A DNA stretch of 64,000 nt, taken from NCBI GenBank assembly GCA_030268105.1, contig BSDZ01000015.1:2197501-2261500 (forward strand), read 5' to 3'. Numbering within the stretch: the stretch's first letter is position 1; each line of letters starts with the position of its first letter. Made by a program: the position numbers and the translations under genes. Source of the stretch: Volvox africanus. Its lineage: Eukaryota; Chlorophyta; Chlorophyceae; Chlamydomonadales; Volvocaceae. A model generated the notes under the pieces. That model was not told the DNA's origin. It saw nothing but the letters and a program-made list of their open reading frames with translations, and ran no database searches. Positions 39,031 through 52,400 of the stretch are shown here, one piece after another.

Positions 39031-42000
39031 ATGGCTCTTGACGGACTTGGAGAAAAGCTGAAGAGCCTTTTCAAACCAAAGGAGGATCCTCGCTTCAAAG
39101 GGCAAGGCCGACGGCTAGGAACTGCAGAGGTGCGTCGCGTCATCTACCATAGAAGGTCTGCGAACTGGTTTTCCTGGGGTTCTGTGCCTCCCTATCTCCT
39201 TCGTATTGACGCGTTCCTATCTGGAGGTTCACCAGCTTGGGTTTCCGATCCTGTCCCTCGACAATTCGCCTACCTTTGTCAAAGTATTCCTTCGTCCCTT
39301 CTGCCGTTACAACCAGGCGCAATCAAATTTCAGTTCAAATACAAACCATCCGCAACATGGCGCAAATGGGGTCCTGGCTGCACGCCGACCTGCCGCCTTT
39401 GACACGGGCGAAGGTCCTCTCGAGACACACACACCTCTCAAGCCACCCCCACAACCCCAGGGTCCTGGTGCGTTTTCATTCAATTCATGCGGGGTAGTGG
39501 TACGAATCCTGGACAGGGAGGCTCAGGCGCAACGCTCGCTATTGTTCGCACATGACTATTAAAGTTATAGTCGGCCCCGTTTATCTTTCCAAATAGCTGT
39601 ACATGTTGTGACTCTGCCTAATCATGCCACCAATTCCTCCACCAGTGCTGCTTCGTGTGCGATGTATGTGACCTCATGGCCCTCTGAACCTGCGTCTAGC
39701 TGCACTCGCTTTCCTGGAGGTGTAGCGCTGGCCTTGCTCAAACCGTGGATTGCGCACCTGTCCGTTCTGTTCTCCCTAATGGCACTCCCGAGCGTCTACA
39801 GGTGGCCGCCCAGCACTGGTGCTGTCACGCTCTCATCGCACTGAGGACGTGGTTCTGGACGCAGCCGTCATGGCCAACACCCCCACTGGCAAGGAAGCGA
39901 ATTTGGTTGCAGCGCACAAGCCCCCCAGCGGCATATCCTCCAATCTGGGGCCTGCCGTACCGTCGCCGTCCCACCCCACATCATCGCCAGGCGCTGCCAG
40001 CCCCTGCAGCCCGACCACAGCGGGCGGAGGCGGTGGGGGGAATACAATGGACACCCAAGGACTCGAGCATGATTTACAGCGCAGCAGCGGGGGCGGTCGT
40101 GGGAGGCATAGTGTTAACAGCGGTGGAGGCCAATCATTGGCGGCACCGGGGCGGGGTAGGACTCAATCCCGTGCCGCCACCAGCAACCTGAGCAGCATGG
40201 TGAGTGTGGTTGGAATAGCAAGATTGCAGATGGTAAAAACGGAGACGGCGCACATGGTATAGGTTCGCAGGCTGTATTAAGAAGGCATGTGTAATGACCG
40301 TGCTTGGCCCCTGTGGATGGGGGCCGCATCCGGCGGCTGTGGCCTGTTGAGGAACGGAGGCGGCTGTATGCATGTCTGCGTTGCAGCACTGGGGGATTGG
40401 CTTGCCGCACATCACGCGGTCCGTGCATTGACAGGGCATGGGGTTTGAGTGTTATGGTATGCATGGAGATGTGCAGGTGGATTTTGATCTGTCCGAGTAG
40501 TGGTTGAGGTGATGGGGACAATAAGGCTGTGCCTTGGGCGGTATTTTCCGGCCAGCTTTGGCCACCTGCCATGTCGATGTGTGTACTCCGTTGAGCCGTA
40601 CGATGTCCTTAATGTTCTAGTTTGTGTGCGCCATAACCCCAGTCATAATATGCCTTAGTATTTAATTTAATATCTGCATGTACATACATACATACACATA
40701 CATCTATATGTATATCCTTGGCGTGTTTATCATTTGCAAATGCGTGTTGTGGCTTTCTTGTCCCATCCGTTTTCGTACGTGCTTACGTACTGTCTTCAGG
40801 TTTCCACCATCAGCACCCCCACGGCGGCAGAGAAGCGGATGGGAGGCTTTCGTTGCCCTGCACCGCCCACAGATGGCGCCATGGCGGACTACGGTCTGGC
40901 ACCTGCTACCTCTCAGGTGGATAATTGTGTAAAGAAGCATCCCGCAGAACCAGCTTCCCTTATTGGGGAAAGTATGGGAAGCCAACGCCGTATATTTTAA
41001 GCAGTTTTTTACAAGACAGCAAAAACAAAAGATTTTGTATGTAGGCCTTGTTATCAGCTGTCCCAAGTCTCAGGCACGCAACACGCCCCACTTGGTGGGG
41101 CTAGCCTGGTCGGTTTATGGACAAGGATGGCGGGCATCGCATGTGGTGATGCGCAGGTTCACGTGCAGCTGGAGTGGACGCATTGCCGCATGTTGAACCC
41201 TCCGATTTTCCCCTTGGTGGTGTACTCATGAGTCTGGAACACTTATTGCACAGCGCAGGTCCAAGTCCGCGTGGGTGATGTGCAACTCCATATCACAGGC
41301 AGTTGCCGAACACGACGATTGGAATTTCGATTAGTGTGACTTACCCTGATGCGTTTCTGCCTGGTTGATGCATGCCGGTGATACCGGTAGGGGTCTATGT
41401 CCTCGTGTGTATGTTTCTTTTCTGCCCGCACATAGGCATATGAGCTGCAGCGCTGTCTGGCCTTGGTGCTATCCAGCCAGCCGCTCTCCAACTCCAACCT
41501 GTCTACTGGGTCCTCTGCCTCAGCCTTGGCCGCGGTAATCGCGGGAACATCGATGCCGCCACTGGCACCACTACTACAGACACCCACATTAGTGGCATCA
41601 ACGGCCGCAGCAGCCGCGGCACCCTGCCGTTCGGCCTCATCTACGGAAGCAGCTGAGGTCTCTGCAGCGCCATCTGACGAAACGGCGCAGGCGAGTCTCA
41701 AGCCGGTGGTAAGCTCCTCATTATCGGCAAAGTCGCTGACTCCTTCCTTTACTTCAAGCGAGGCGGCGGCTGGGGACGTAGCAGCAGCGGTAGTCGCGGC
41801 GCCTGCGGCAGCTGCGGGTGCATCGGAGCCTAGCGGTGCAGGTGGTGGAGCTGCGGCCGCGGCCACCTGTACCAGCAGTAGCGGCCATCAAGGGACAGCG
41901 GGTCCAAGGGAATGCTGTGACGCGCTACTGCGGGTGCTGGGTAATGTAATGACGAAGCCGGAAGATAACAAGTTCAGGTGCGCAGAAAGTGGTGATGAAC

Positions 42001-45000
42001 ATAAGTGTTTAGGTGGCAGGTGGTGGGATGTATGGTGGTGGTGAGTGTGCCAATGGGGGCATGAGCCATGGAGATAGGCATGCCTAGGAAGAGGTTATAG
42101 CCTGGACTTCCTAGCACGGCCTAGATACACGCGGTGGACACTGCCATGTGCGTGCACATGGTGCCTGTTCCTAGAGCGCATGCTGTGTCGTGCACACGGT
42201 ATGTCCTTAGGCTTCTGACCTGGCGTCACCAAGTCTTGAAGCGTCGGGCCGCGACTCTGTTGCGCAGTCAAAATCTTGCTATCTGTCTCATTTGCACCGT
42301 CCATCTCAAGCATCAAGGGAACGCAAGGGGAGAGGATAACCTTGGTGCGTATTAGTGCTCTCATCATATGTAAAGAGGTGTCGTGTAAGGGAGCTCATTT
42401 GGCCCCTTTCATTCCCTTTCATTTCATGCATTCGAGCCTATCCCTTTAATCGGGGTTCGGGGGCAGGCCTGAGCAAGCTTGGATGTACGCACCCCAATGT
42501 CCGCTCTCTATGACTCACATGCATGAGTTACTAGACTGCTGCAGCATCCATCAAACCCTTCCTGCAGTGTGCCCAAAAATCTGTCGCCAAATCCAGTATT
42601 CTGTTCTGGATTAGCTACGATGTGTATTGTAATAGGAAGGGTGGGGACTACGTGACATACGGCGCTATGAAGCTGCAATAGATGGATTGCCTATTTCTGT
42701 GCCTTTTGCAGGCAGATCCGTCTCTCCAACCCAAGGGTGCAGGAAACAATCGTGCGGGTCCCTGGAGCGGTGGAGTTCCTGGAGGCTGCAGGTGGGTTTT
42801 TATTCGGCTACCGTGGCGTTCTAGCCCTTCCTGCCGTACCGAGAAACACTGTTGTCTGCCTGATGTCACAGTAGTGGTTGAGGAAGTAGGCGTTCTATAG
42901 AAAAGGTTGAACCACGTGATATAGCCTGGAGCGATGCCTTAATATGGTGTTTTTGTTGTGTGGCGAGTCGCCATATCAGCACCGGTGATGTTTGCCTTGG
43001 CAGTAATGGTGGTTCGCCACCCATAGGTCGGACCGGTACTACAAATGTTAAGTCCTAATTAGGAGTTGGGGGGCCATAAGCCAGGTCTGCAACACAGAGG
43101 CACAGGTCTGCAACACAGGTATCACGCATATGTAGAGGTCGTGTACGATTAGCGACGAACATTCCGGACCTCGACATAAGGGGTTTCCGGCTGGACTCGA
43201 TTGCCGGTGTGGTACGGTTCGGCTACAGTAACAATCTCTGACCAAGGCTGGCCACGGTTTGTGTCGCGGTGATCCCGACAGGCTTCCAGATGCATTTCTC
43301 TCCAGATGATGGCAGCGAGACGGCCAACCATGGGTAAGTGCGATACCGGTACGGAGGTAGTGAAGCAATGCATGCCATGCAGGAGAACGTGTGGGACATT
43401 ATATGCAAAGGTACACATAGTTATGCGATGCCTGTGTTGCCCGCTTCTGCATGTCAAGGCTTTGCATATTCGAAATGCGGGCAAGCAGCTTACTATGCGT
43501 TGGACACAATTCCTACGCAACACATTGAGGTTTTTAAAGCATGCAGCGATGCCCGGTATACATTTTTCGTGCTCGCGGAACGATATTTCCTATGTTGCCA
43601 GATTTTTAGGTGTTACACTGTGGGCGACTTGCCCTGAAAGGACAAGCACCACAGCGGGCACCACAGCGCACGGGGGAACATACGGCTTAGTCTGTCTGTC
43701 CTGCCGCCGTATGTACAGTGCAGAGGGCTAAGGGCGTACATGCCGGCTGACATTGGTAACTGTGCAGCTTCTTTTCCCGAAACCCTGTCTCGTTCATGCC
43801 CCCGCGTTTCGTTACTGGTTACTAACATCAACCAAATAATTATGTATATAACGGTGGCCTGCTTCGACCTGGCTTCACTAAAGTTTTGGTTAAATGCAAG
43901 ATGTGGCATGATGTCTATTGAAGGAGGGACTCTTCAAGGAAACGGCAGGCCCATATATAGTGCGAGGTCGCAGTAATGCATGCACGCGGAAATGCCACGA
44001 CCGTGCAGGGGCCGTGTGGCTGTCGAGGCATCAGGATAGATGTAAAACCTAATGACTGGGCGGCCCGTTGGATAGGATCGGTTGTTTTGTGAGCAAATCT
44101 GGTTAAAGGCTATTGTGAAGGGGAATCGGTTAAATTGCTCGCTGTGTGGAGAACTTGGAGGATGGTGACGCTCGTCGTTTTGACCGATTGCTAGTGCAGT
44201 ATTGATGATTTGCAGTAACTTGAATCCGCCACGTCGCTTAATCTCTGACTCATGTGCAGATACTTAGTCCTGCCCGATGAGATACCCCCCACTGCCTTGG
44301 CCGAGCCTTTCCGGATTCTATCGGCGGTTATGGCAGCGCACGGCTTCGTGGCCGCAGTCCCCAAGCCGGCTTCGGTCGCTGCTGGCTCTGCTGGGCAGCC
44401 TTCACAGGCCCCGGCTTCGCAGCAGAAGCAGTCGGCTGTGTCAGCAGGAGCTGCAGGGGCCCCGTCGCTGTCGGCAACTGCAGCAGCATCTTCCGTAGCG
44501 ACTTCTTCGGCTATCGAACGATGCACGCAGGTGGGTCGCTTGTGGGCCTCTCGCACACGGGGTAGTGGGAACGGTGCGTTTTGATGGTTTTGGTTTTGGT
44601 TTTGGTGCTGGGAACGGGTACATGTCCTGACAGATACGGGAAGGTTTTGCCTTGGACCAGCGAATCCAGCTTTTGCGGGCGGCTTGGCTTGTAGCCCCGC
44701 ATCCGGGCAACACTCGAATGGCGCGGTAGTGTGATCGTCCTGCTGGACCCTGCCGCACCTTCTGACCCCCCGCAGGTCCTGCTTCCCGCGGCGCCCGATA
44801 CAAAGGTGAGGAGCGCCAATCGGCGTAATGGGTCAAGTTTGTGGTCTGGTAGATTCTTTCTGTATTGCTCCTTCCCTCCATGCGTCGATCCTGGCATGGT
44901 TTACTGCCAGTGGGGGAGCGAAAGTCATGAATAGGTAAGCGCCGGTTACTTTCAGCAGCATATGGAGGGGACCACTTATAGAAGGGTCATCTAAGGACGC

Positions 45001-46493
45001 GGAGCGACTATCCAAGAGAGGCTAACCCACATTGTTCCAGTGGAGTCATACTCCACGAGGGACAGGCGAGTGCGGTTCTGTCGCATCGGCATGGGAGAAC
45101 AATCGGGCTTGACGCCCTGGCAATCACGCGTCGCAGGCCCGACCGGCCCCCTTCCCACCCTTAGCCGCCACAAATTGAACTCGTTGACCCTGAGCGCAGC
45201 TTACAAATCAGTACTCATTTTTACGCCCGTAGTTGACATTGCTCTACGTTCCTGACCTGACTGCGGGTGTCCATATGGACGTAATTGAGATTAAGCGTTG
45301 TCTACGAAACATGACCCCCAGTCCGCTTTACTTTTCTGCAGAGTCTACAGCAACGTTCATAGCTTCCTTGTCGATGCCGTGTCCCTACCTTCCGTGTTGG
45401 TTGTATGGACCTCCCTTCGCCGTCTAAGCGCACCCCTCCTCGAACACTGGCCCAAACGAACAGGTGCCGGACTGGTTCTTTGAGCGCACGGGCGCGGAGA
45501 TTCGCGAGCAGTGGGCTGCTATTATTCGCAAGCGCGAGGAGCAGGAGCGCTTCATGACCCGGACAATGCGGGAGGTACGGATGCAGCAAGAAGCCGCGGC
45601 GGCAGCAGCGGCTGGCGGCGCCATGACCGGCGGCGATATCCACGCTGCTGTGCGGGTGCGCTTCCCCGAAGGCGTCTGCTTACAGGTGCGCAGCCGCGAC
45701 TTCCTACCATGGGTATACTTCCGCCTGCAAGCTCAAATTTGCAGTGCGTGTATGGGTATTTTCAACTGCGTAACCACGGCAGGCAGTGTTTGGGCGATTA
45801 TGAGCTTTGGGGCCGGCGTCTGCCATGAATAAACATACGTTATGATCAGGACTGGCTTCCATTGACTGCGCCTGTGTGTGTTGGCAGTGGTGATGAAGCG
45901 GATTTGGGAGGAAACAGATAACACAGCGGACTGAAACCTTTGCAGACCGGGGCCCCGACAAGTACATTCCACATGCATTGGCTGTGGTCCTTTTCACTCA
46001 TCCTTTCTCACGCCTTGGTCACCAGCCGGATGGTCCATTTCGTTTGGTATCACCTCGTTCCCAATTGCCAATTTTCGGCGTCCTTCAAAACGCCATCACA
46101 TTTGCCAGATAGGTCTGTTTCGGTGCACCTGCAATTGCCGGCCTTGACAATGTGCAGGGTCAGTTTGGTGCGTCTGAGCCGGTCAGCCGAGTATTTGAGT
46201 GGGTTTCTGGATCATTGCGCTCGCCTGCCCTCACTTTCGAGCTCATCAAACCTGACCGCCGGCCGCTAGAAACCAGTGCGACCGCTACCGCGGATAAGGG
46301 CGCTGGCAAGGGCGCTACGCCCGCGCGGGCATCGGCACCCCGTCCCGGTCGGCTGCTGACAGTTCGGGACGCCGACATGATGCCGTCAATCTTGCTAAAC
46401 CTGCGACCCACGGGTCCGGAGGCAGCCACTTTGGTGGCGAACAACGTGCCTCTCCTGAGTGATGAGTTGCTGCGTAAGACTAAACCGATGTAG
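39031..46493 (+). CDS. PUX2/UBXN6-like CDC48 cofactor (SHP box, PUB, UBX)
   Basis: Exons: 39031-39129, about 39802-40199, 40800-40916, 41436-41977, 42712-42791, 43282-43333, 44260-44530, 44776-44805, 45464-45685 and 46158-46493. Total is about 715 aa. Phases match at all joins except exon 1/2, where a small exon may be missing. The N-terminus has an amphipathic helix and RFKGQGRRLG, a SHP-type CDC48-binding box. A PUB domain spans exons 4-7 (AYELQRCLALVL, CCDALLRVLGNV, RLSNPRVQETIV, AVEFLEAA), split by an Ala/Ser-rich insert of about 135 residues. The microexon and exon 9 give the VPDWFFERTGAEI helix region, then the UBX domain AVRVRFPEGVCLQGQFGASE and a C-terminal PSILLNLRP. The architecture matches Arabidopsis PUX2 and human UBXN6, which recruit CDC48/p97. 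The C2H2 zinc finger of PUX2 was not found. A TGTAA lies near 46861. Confidence 0.88.
43609..43671 (+). repeat. Repeat R2, copy 2 (PUX2-like intron)
   Basis: Second copy of the repeat at 30738-30810, here in the intron between exons 43282-43333 and 44260-44530. The motifs are in the same order with small indels. Confidence 0.75.
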
Positions 46494-49469
46494 CCTCTCC
46501 CAGGCAGGCACAGTAGCACGCACGGGACAGGGCCTGATTTTGGAGGGGCCTTAAGGGTTTTAGGGTTTAAACCCTAAAAGCCTTGATGCATCACCCACGG
46601 CATTCGTGATGGCCATCGCGAGTAACACATGGATCCGTTGTTATCACCGTCGCAGAGAGGGAGGTAGATGATATGGCTTTGAAGACTGGCGGATGGTGCA
46701 GGTACTAGCCTTCCTTCCCTGAGAACTTAACGTGTCATGGGAGATCTGAAAACAGATAATGTGCCAGAGGATGCTGGTATTATGCTATTGAGTGTCAATT
46801 TCCTTGCCTGCATGCCCGTGTATGTGGTGCAAGCAGTATCCCCTTGCGGGGCGGGGAGGAATGTAAGGCATTTAAATTCTCGACGGGTGTGTTAGGGCGC
46901 TTGCTCAGGTGGGACCAAGGGCAGGCATGCTGCTGAGCTTTCAGTCCCTGTTGTTGGGTGCCAAGGGTGGCTAACGCATGGAGCCAAGGCGAGGAGAGAT
47001 TGCGTTTTACTTCGCCTACCCCGGAAGGAGCACATATTACACATGGGCTGCCGCGATGCCGAATCACTAGCCTGAGGGGAACTGGTTAGTCGCTGGGAGT
47101 ATTTGGGTGGATTTAGGCTCACGGGGGATGTACAGTCTTGGAATGTGTATGAGGGTGCAGTCGGGGGGCAATTTTAAGGGTGTGGTCGGCGGCCCCTTGG
47201 CGCTTGGCGCTTGCCAATTCTTATGCACTTCTCCGCCTTGCCAGGTGTGCTCCACCAATCGTTAGCTGACTGGAAAGGCCGGGACCCGATGCGCGGATGA
47301 ATGCATGAAACGATATGTGGACGAGCCAGAGGAAATCGCACTTAATTCGTCTTATCTAGATACTGAATATACTCGATCGACTATCGTCGGTTGCATTCGG
47401 CCGTGCCAAACCCACCCCGCCCTGGAAAAGGACAGCGAGGAAAGCCAGGTAAGGGTAAAGGACGCTGGAGGCGAAAGCAAGCGAGGGCGATTATTGGGTG
47501 AAGGCTTTGGGTATGTGCGTGTACACGTATCCCAGGCATAGCGACCAGGGACGTTTAAATCATGCGTCATGTGTGGTTCACCGAGTGGGCGAATTTGCCT
47601 GCTTAGGATGTTAGCAAGAGCTATGAATGCTTTCACAGAAGGTCGGTGCGGTACGGGTACTTGGTAATGGGGTTGAGGACCTGAGGTTCCGCAAACTATA
47701 TATTTCGTGGTTGTAATGCCGACGAAATTATGAAGCGTGTGCGACTGCACAGCTACAAGGCGTACTTGATGCGCACCTGATTGCGCCGTGATGGAGGGCG
47801 GACGCTAATATCTGCCTGGTTTGTTGACGAAACCTGCGTTTGCTCGCCGGAGCTTCTGGGCTCTTCAATGGTGTAAGGTGGTGTGAACCAGATGAAGATT
47901 CACTTAGGCAAGGTACTTGGGGGTTTGAGGTAGCTCTAAACCCTTGGAAGCTCGACATACGCGGATGAAGGACGAACAGCTGGCCGCTGTGCCAGGCGGT
48001 CTAAAGTGCTTCACGAGGCGTTCGCACGGTTTCTTCCGTGTTCCCGGCATCAGTACATGATGGCATTGTGAGGAGCGCATTGCAGGAGCGTCTGAAATTC
48101 CATCGAACGATGATCCTCTCATGCTTTTTTATGGTAAGGCCCCGCATAGGTGCCCGTGTTTGGCCACATACTGGAAATGGATGTATGTGTCGTTTGTTAC
48201 GTTTTGCTCGTCGTGCGTCATGTTTGATTGTTTGCATTAGTATCTGTGGTATCCAAAATCATGCTGTAACGTTTCCATTTCAATGCATTTATTGCTTTTT
48301 AGGTTGGACAAGGTATAGACTGTATTAAACGTGTTTGTCTGAGTGGGTCTGCCAACCACTGCAGCATATATGGACGCCATACGACGTGTTTTCTGAATGG
48401 CGCCAAGCATAACGTGTCCGGCAACTGGCGTTATAACATCAACGCGTCCCATCAACGTCCCGTTAAATCACCTTGGATCCCAATCCCAAGGCTTAATATG
48501 TAAGCCGAAGCTCATATGGCAATGCCGACTTCCTTTTCATATGGATGCGGAAAAGCCCCCAGACCGCTGGGATCTAATCTGTCGCTGAGGGTTGCTGACC
48601 TGTCCAGCATGTGTGGACAACACGGAGACCCTTGCAAGTACCCTGCATACGCGGCTGCTTTTGATTAGTCCGCTACTATACCCACCTGACGGAACGGTTA
48701 GCACCTGAAGTCAACCCAAACATGAATTCACCGCTTGTTCCACCCACCATTTCTTGTACGTGATTCGGAGAAGCCAAGCGTTTACCTGTAAAGGCAGGGC
48801 ACCTGGGTTCGCCTAACCGGGCTCACGGTGACTGGCTGTCGCCACAAAACAGGAACGACAGTGAATTCCTGGGGCACATCAATTTGTCTTCCCGCAGGCA
48901 TCTGTGTCGATGTTGGTGGTTCTGTAATGATGTCGATGCTGAAGGCTAGGTGTATCATTAACAGCCCCTCCTGTCAGCGAAGGCGCACTTCATGACCTTA
49001 GCTACTGATCCTTCGCTACCGAACACTTCCCATATACACAGAACATGAGTGCCTTCACATGATAAGGCCATTTACTTGACCATCACCCGCGCCGTAAACA
49101 CTGCCTTAACAACAAGAACCTTAGCCACAACAATAATGCAACAAGATCCAACCTTCGCTGACACATTGGTTTGCTCTTAGTACCTTGACCGGCCGGCCCT
49201 ACATGAACTGTCATCAGCAACATTAACGCTCCTTTCACGGCAAATGCCGAATAATGTCCTTAACAATCCGCTCATCGTGCAAGACCTAATACCCATGACC
49301 ACATGTCAATTCCCCGCATCTTACAGATTATAATTTAATCAACTGCGTACCGATACCCGCAATCATTATGACCACAGCTGGCCCACGCGCCACGCCGTAC
49401 CCTTTACAGCGCACCAACGATAGCCACAGGTCAAGGCGAAACACACGACTCAGCTGCGCAGAGTCAACT
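46494..49469. other. Gene-poor region between convergent genes
   Basis: Almost 3 kb with only short open frames (for example 47305-47541 +) and no recognised domain. It holds the 3' flanks of the PUX2-like and fibrillin genes and the telomere-like palindrome. Minus-strand TGTAA motifs for the fibrillin gene lie near 49402 and 49323. Confidence 0.5.
46555..46579. repeat. Head-to-head telomere-like palindrome
   Basis: GGG followed by TTTTAGGGTTT and then its perfect inverse AAACCCTAAAA; the symmetric 22-nt part is 46558-46579. TTTTAGGG and TTTAGGG are the telomere units of Chlamydomonas and Volvox respectively. Confidence 0.75.
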
Positions 49470-52400
49470 TTAATCATCGTAATCCAACGCTACGGCCCCG
49501 CCGGCATTCCTCTCCGTGCCACCAAATGCCGAGTCGGCTGCCGCGTCACGGAGGTATACCCGCAACTCCCCTCTGTCACCCCGGGTGATGCGTAACGTCT
49601 CGTCCAGGAAGGTGACATCAAAGGTGGCGCTCCTGGTGTCAGGTGGGATCAGGCCGGCAGACATCATCACAACTCAACGAAAGCATACAGAACAGAGCCC
49701 GCGGTTTACATGTATACACAAAAGCAATATCTGCAATACATGTCAACGAAAAGAAATGGCATGGCATCATATCTGTCACCGTAAGCGGCCGCTCCCAAGG
49801 CACATGCCTGGATTGCTACGCACCTCAGAAACTTGGGTGGCCGGAGAGGTTCCGGCAACGAGGGCGCCTGCAACCGTGGCAGCTGCGCAAACATGTCACT
49901 TCCCACCAGTTCGCCGTACGTCTCTTCGTATACTATCCGTAAAGTTGCAGGGAGGGTTATCTGCAATTACACGCATGAAGAGCGCCGTACGAATATGGTT
50001 AAACCATGGCCTGGGGTTCGGAACGACATCGGCGCGGGTCCCAGGGCACGGGCCGGGCGGAGTATTTGCCCAGCTTCATCCCGACGGCCAATTACCTTTC
50101 CAACAATCTCTGGGAGACTAGGTCTTGTCGACGATAAGCTGACGATTTTAGAGATTTAGATATAGAGTCAGGCCATGAAGTCTGGCTTCGCTCCCCCCTT
50201 CTAGTCCTTCCTGCCGGTAACTAAGCAGCTTTCGGTACGTGATTTGCGTCCGTGGGACCCTGTGCCTGGGTCCGTTGTTTATCCTCACCCCCGCATCTTC
50301 TCCCTCTTGTTGCACATGCGATTGCAACACATCGCCCTGGGCAATCAACCATTTTCCTCAACGCCAACCTATCCCAAGCGCAAGCACACATACACACGCG
50401 TCGTATTACCTTAAAGTGCTCTTCGTTGCGCTAACATCCCACATACCTCGTAGTCATGCCGCAGCGTCAGCCTCGCTGCGGGTGACTCGCGGTTCTGCTT
50501 TTGCTGTTCCGCAGCAGGTTGATTGAGCAGGTCCCTCAGTTGCACAGGCAGCTGCTCCGGCTTGAGCTCCATCCCCAGCTGCTTGCTGAGCCCAGTTAGT
50601 CCCCGGCCCAGCGCCTCCTCCCCAAGCCCCAACAGGCCCCAGTCAGGGGGTCCGTAGTTCAAAAGCAGCTCTACAATATTGTCCAATTTCGCCTGATACG
50701 TTGGAAAAGGGATTGAGTCAGGACCCCGGAGCATAGAAAGACACCATTATATGAGCAGTTACTCGGAAATAGGGAGTATACGGGAGACGCCGTCAGTGAC
50801 GGTGAGCCTGACGGAGACTTCATATGCCTTTCCTCGTCTTGAGGCACATCATCGCGACAACAGAGCTATCTTCTCTCTTAGGAAAGCCAGCTTTGCCTTA
50901 CTTGATTAGGCTCGCACGAGGCGCCTCCGGCCGGCGCACCATTCTTAAGCCTTCGCCCACCGCAACCGGTATCCTTCATAGTAAGTCCTCAGAGCAGGTT
51001 TGTCGAAATCCAAAATGCACCAAAAACGCCAACTTCAAACCAAAACCTAGATTCGCTAGGGATTCATAGGCGAATCACACAACTACAAGCGGTTGTTTGT
51101 GTCACCGTGAAATTAAGTTGGGCACACACCCGACGTAAACCTATCGCTTCGTCCATGCCCATCGTTATCCCTATGTCGCAACCAAGGTGACGATTGATGG
51201 CATCATTGTCATTCCAACAACGAGGACTCGCACGTCTCACCGTTTCAGGGTCGATGCGTTGATACACCTGTCCCAGAATGGTCGGGAACAGCGCAGCTGG
51301 GGGTCCAGGGCGACGGCCGCCCAGGCTCCCTGGAAGCATTGCGCATGAGGGGCCGTGGGCTCTGCTAGGACGGCTATTTGTCGATGGACAACGATTCAAT
51401 GACAAGGGTGGCCTGGGCCTGGATGCAATGCCGATTATGTTCATCATTGGTAACCGGAACGCAAAATAGGTCTATCACTGATCGTAGGCAAATTTCCCCA
51501 GAATGCTGCGTCCAAGCACCCTGGCAAAGGCGAACCAGCTGTTGCCACTGCAACTACGCCATTCCAGCCATATTATGCACATCTACTAATTTGGACGTGA
51601 TGACCAGAGATTGTCAAGACCATCTACGGATTAGCGTATATTAGGGGCTTGCAGTACTGCCCAGGATGTCCGGGGCCGTTTGGAATAGAAAAGGACGCCT
51701 TGCAGGGCCCCGGGCCAAGGTTTCAGATCTATGAGCACGCACACATGCCACGTCAGGCGGTGACAGCCACATGCACGACCACCAGCGCGAGCAGGCGCGA
51801 TAGTGACGGCGGGCGGGTTGATGTTTCCGTTGCCTAGTTGCCCAACATGCGTGCGTCAAATGGCCTACAGCAAGTGCCTGTTTGGGTGGAGGCAATAAAC
51901 GCTCCAATGTTGAAGAGCTCAGGAAAGCCGCATCTAAGCAGCCACCCTTGGGAAGGAGAAGGCAACCGCTATGCGGGAAACAATACTGGCTGTTCGCCTG
52001 GGCCAAGGTGTCCCGTCGCCATGCCTATCGAACGAACCCGAATTGAAGCCGCTTGAGTAAATCAGCCGCCATGTTCCCGCCAGAAGGTCCCTTGAAACTT
52101 CATCTGCGCCACCGCTTAAGGCACCCATTGGCAACAGCGTCACGGGACCGCCCAAGGCCTCCAGCCGGCTGCACAAGCCGTCCACCTCCCCAGCCTCCCG
52201 GGCCTATTAAGCACGCCAGGCAAGGCATCCAAGCACGAACACAATACGGAAGTGCATACGTGCTCGTCCAAAGACTTTTTTCGTAAAAACGCTTAGCCGC
52301 TTAAAGCAATCACTTACTAGAAGGAAGCATGAACACTATGCAAGATGAAACGACGGATTATGAAGTATGTCGTAAGCGTACACTTTAAGGCTTGCATGAA

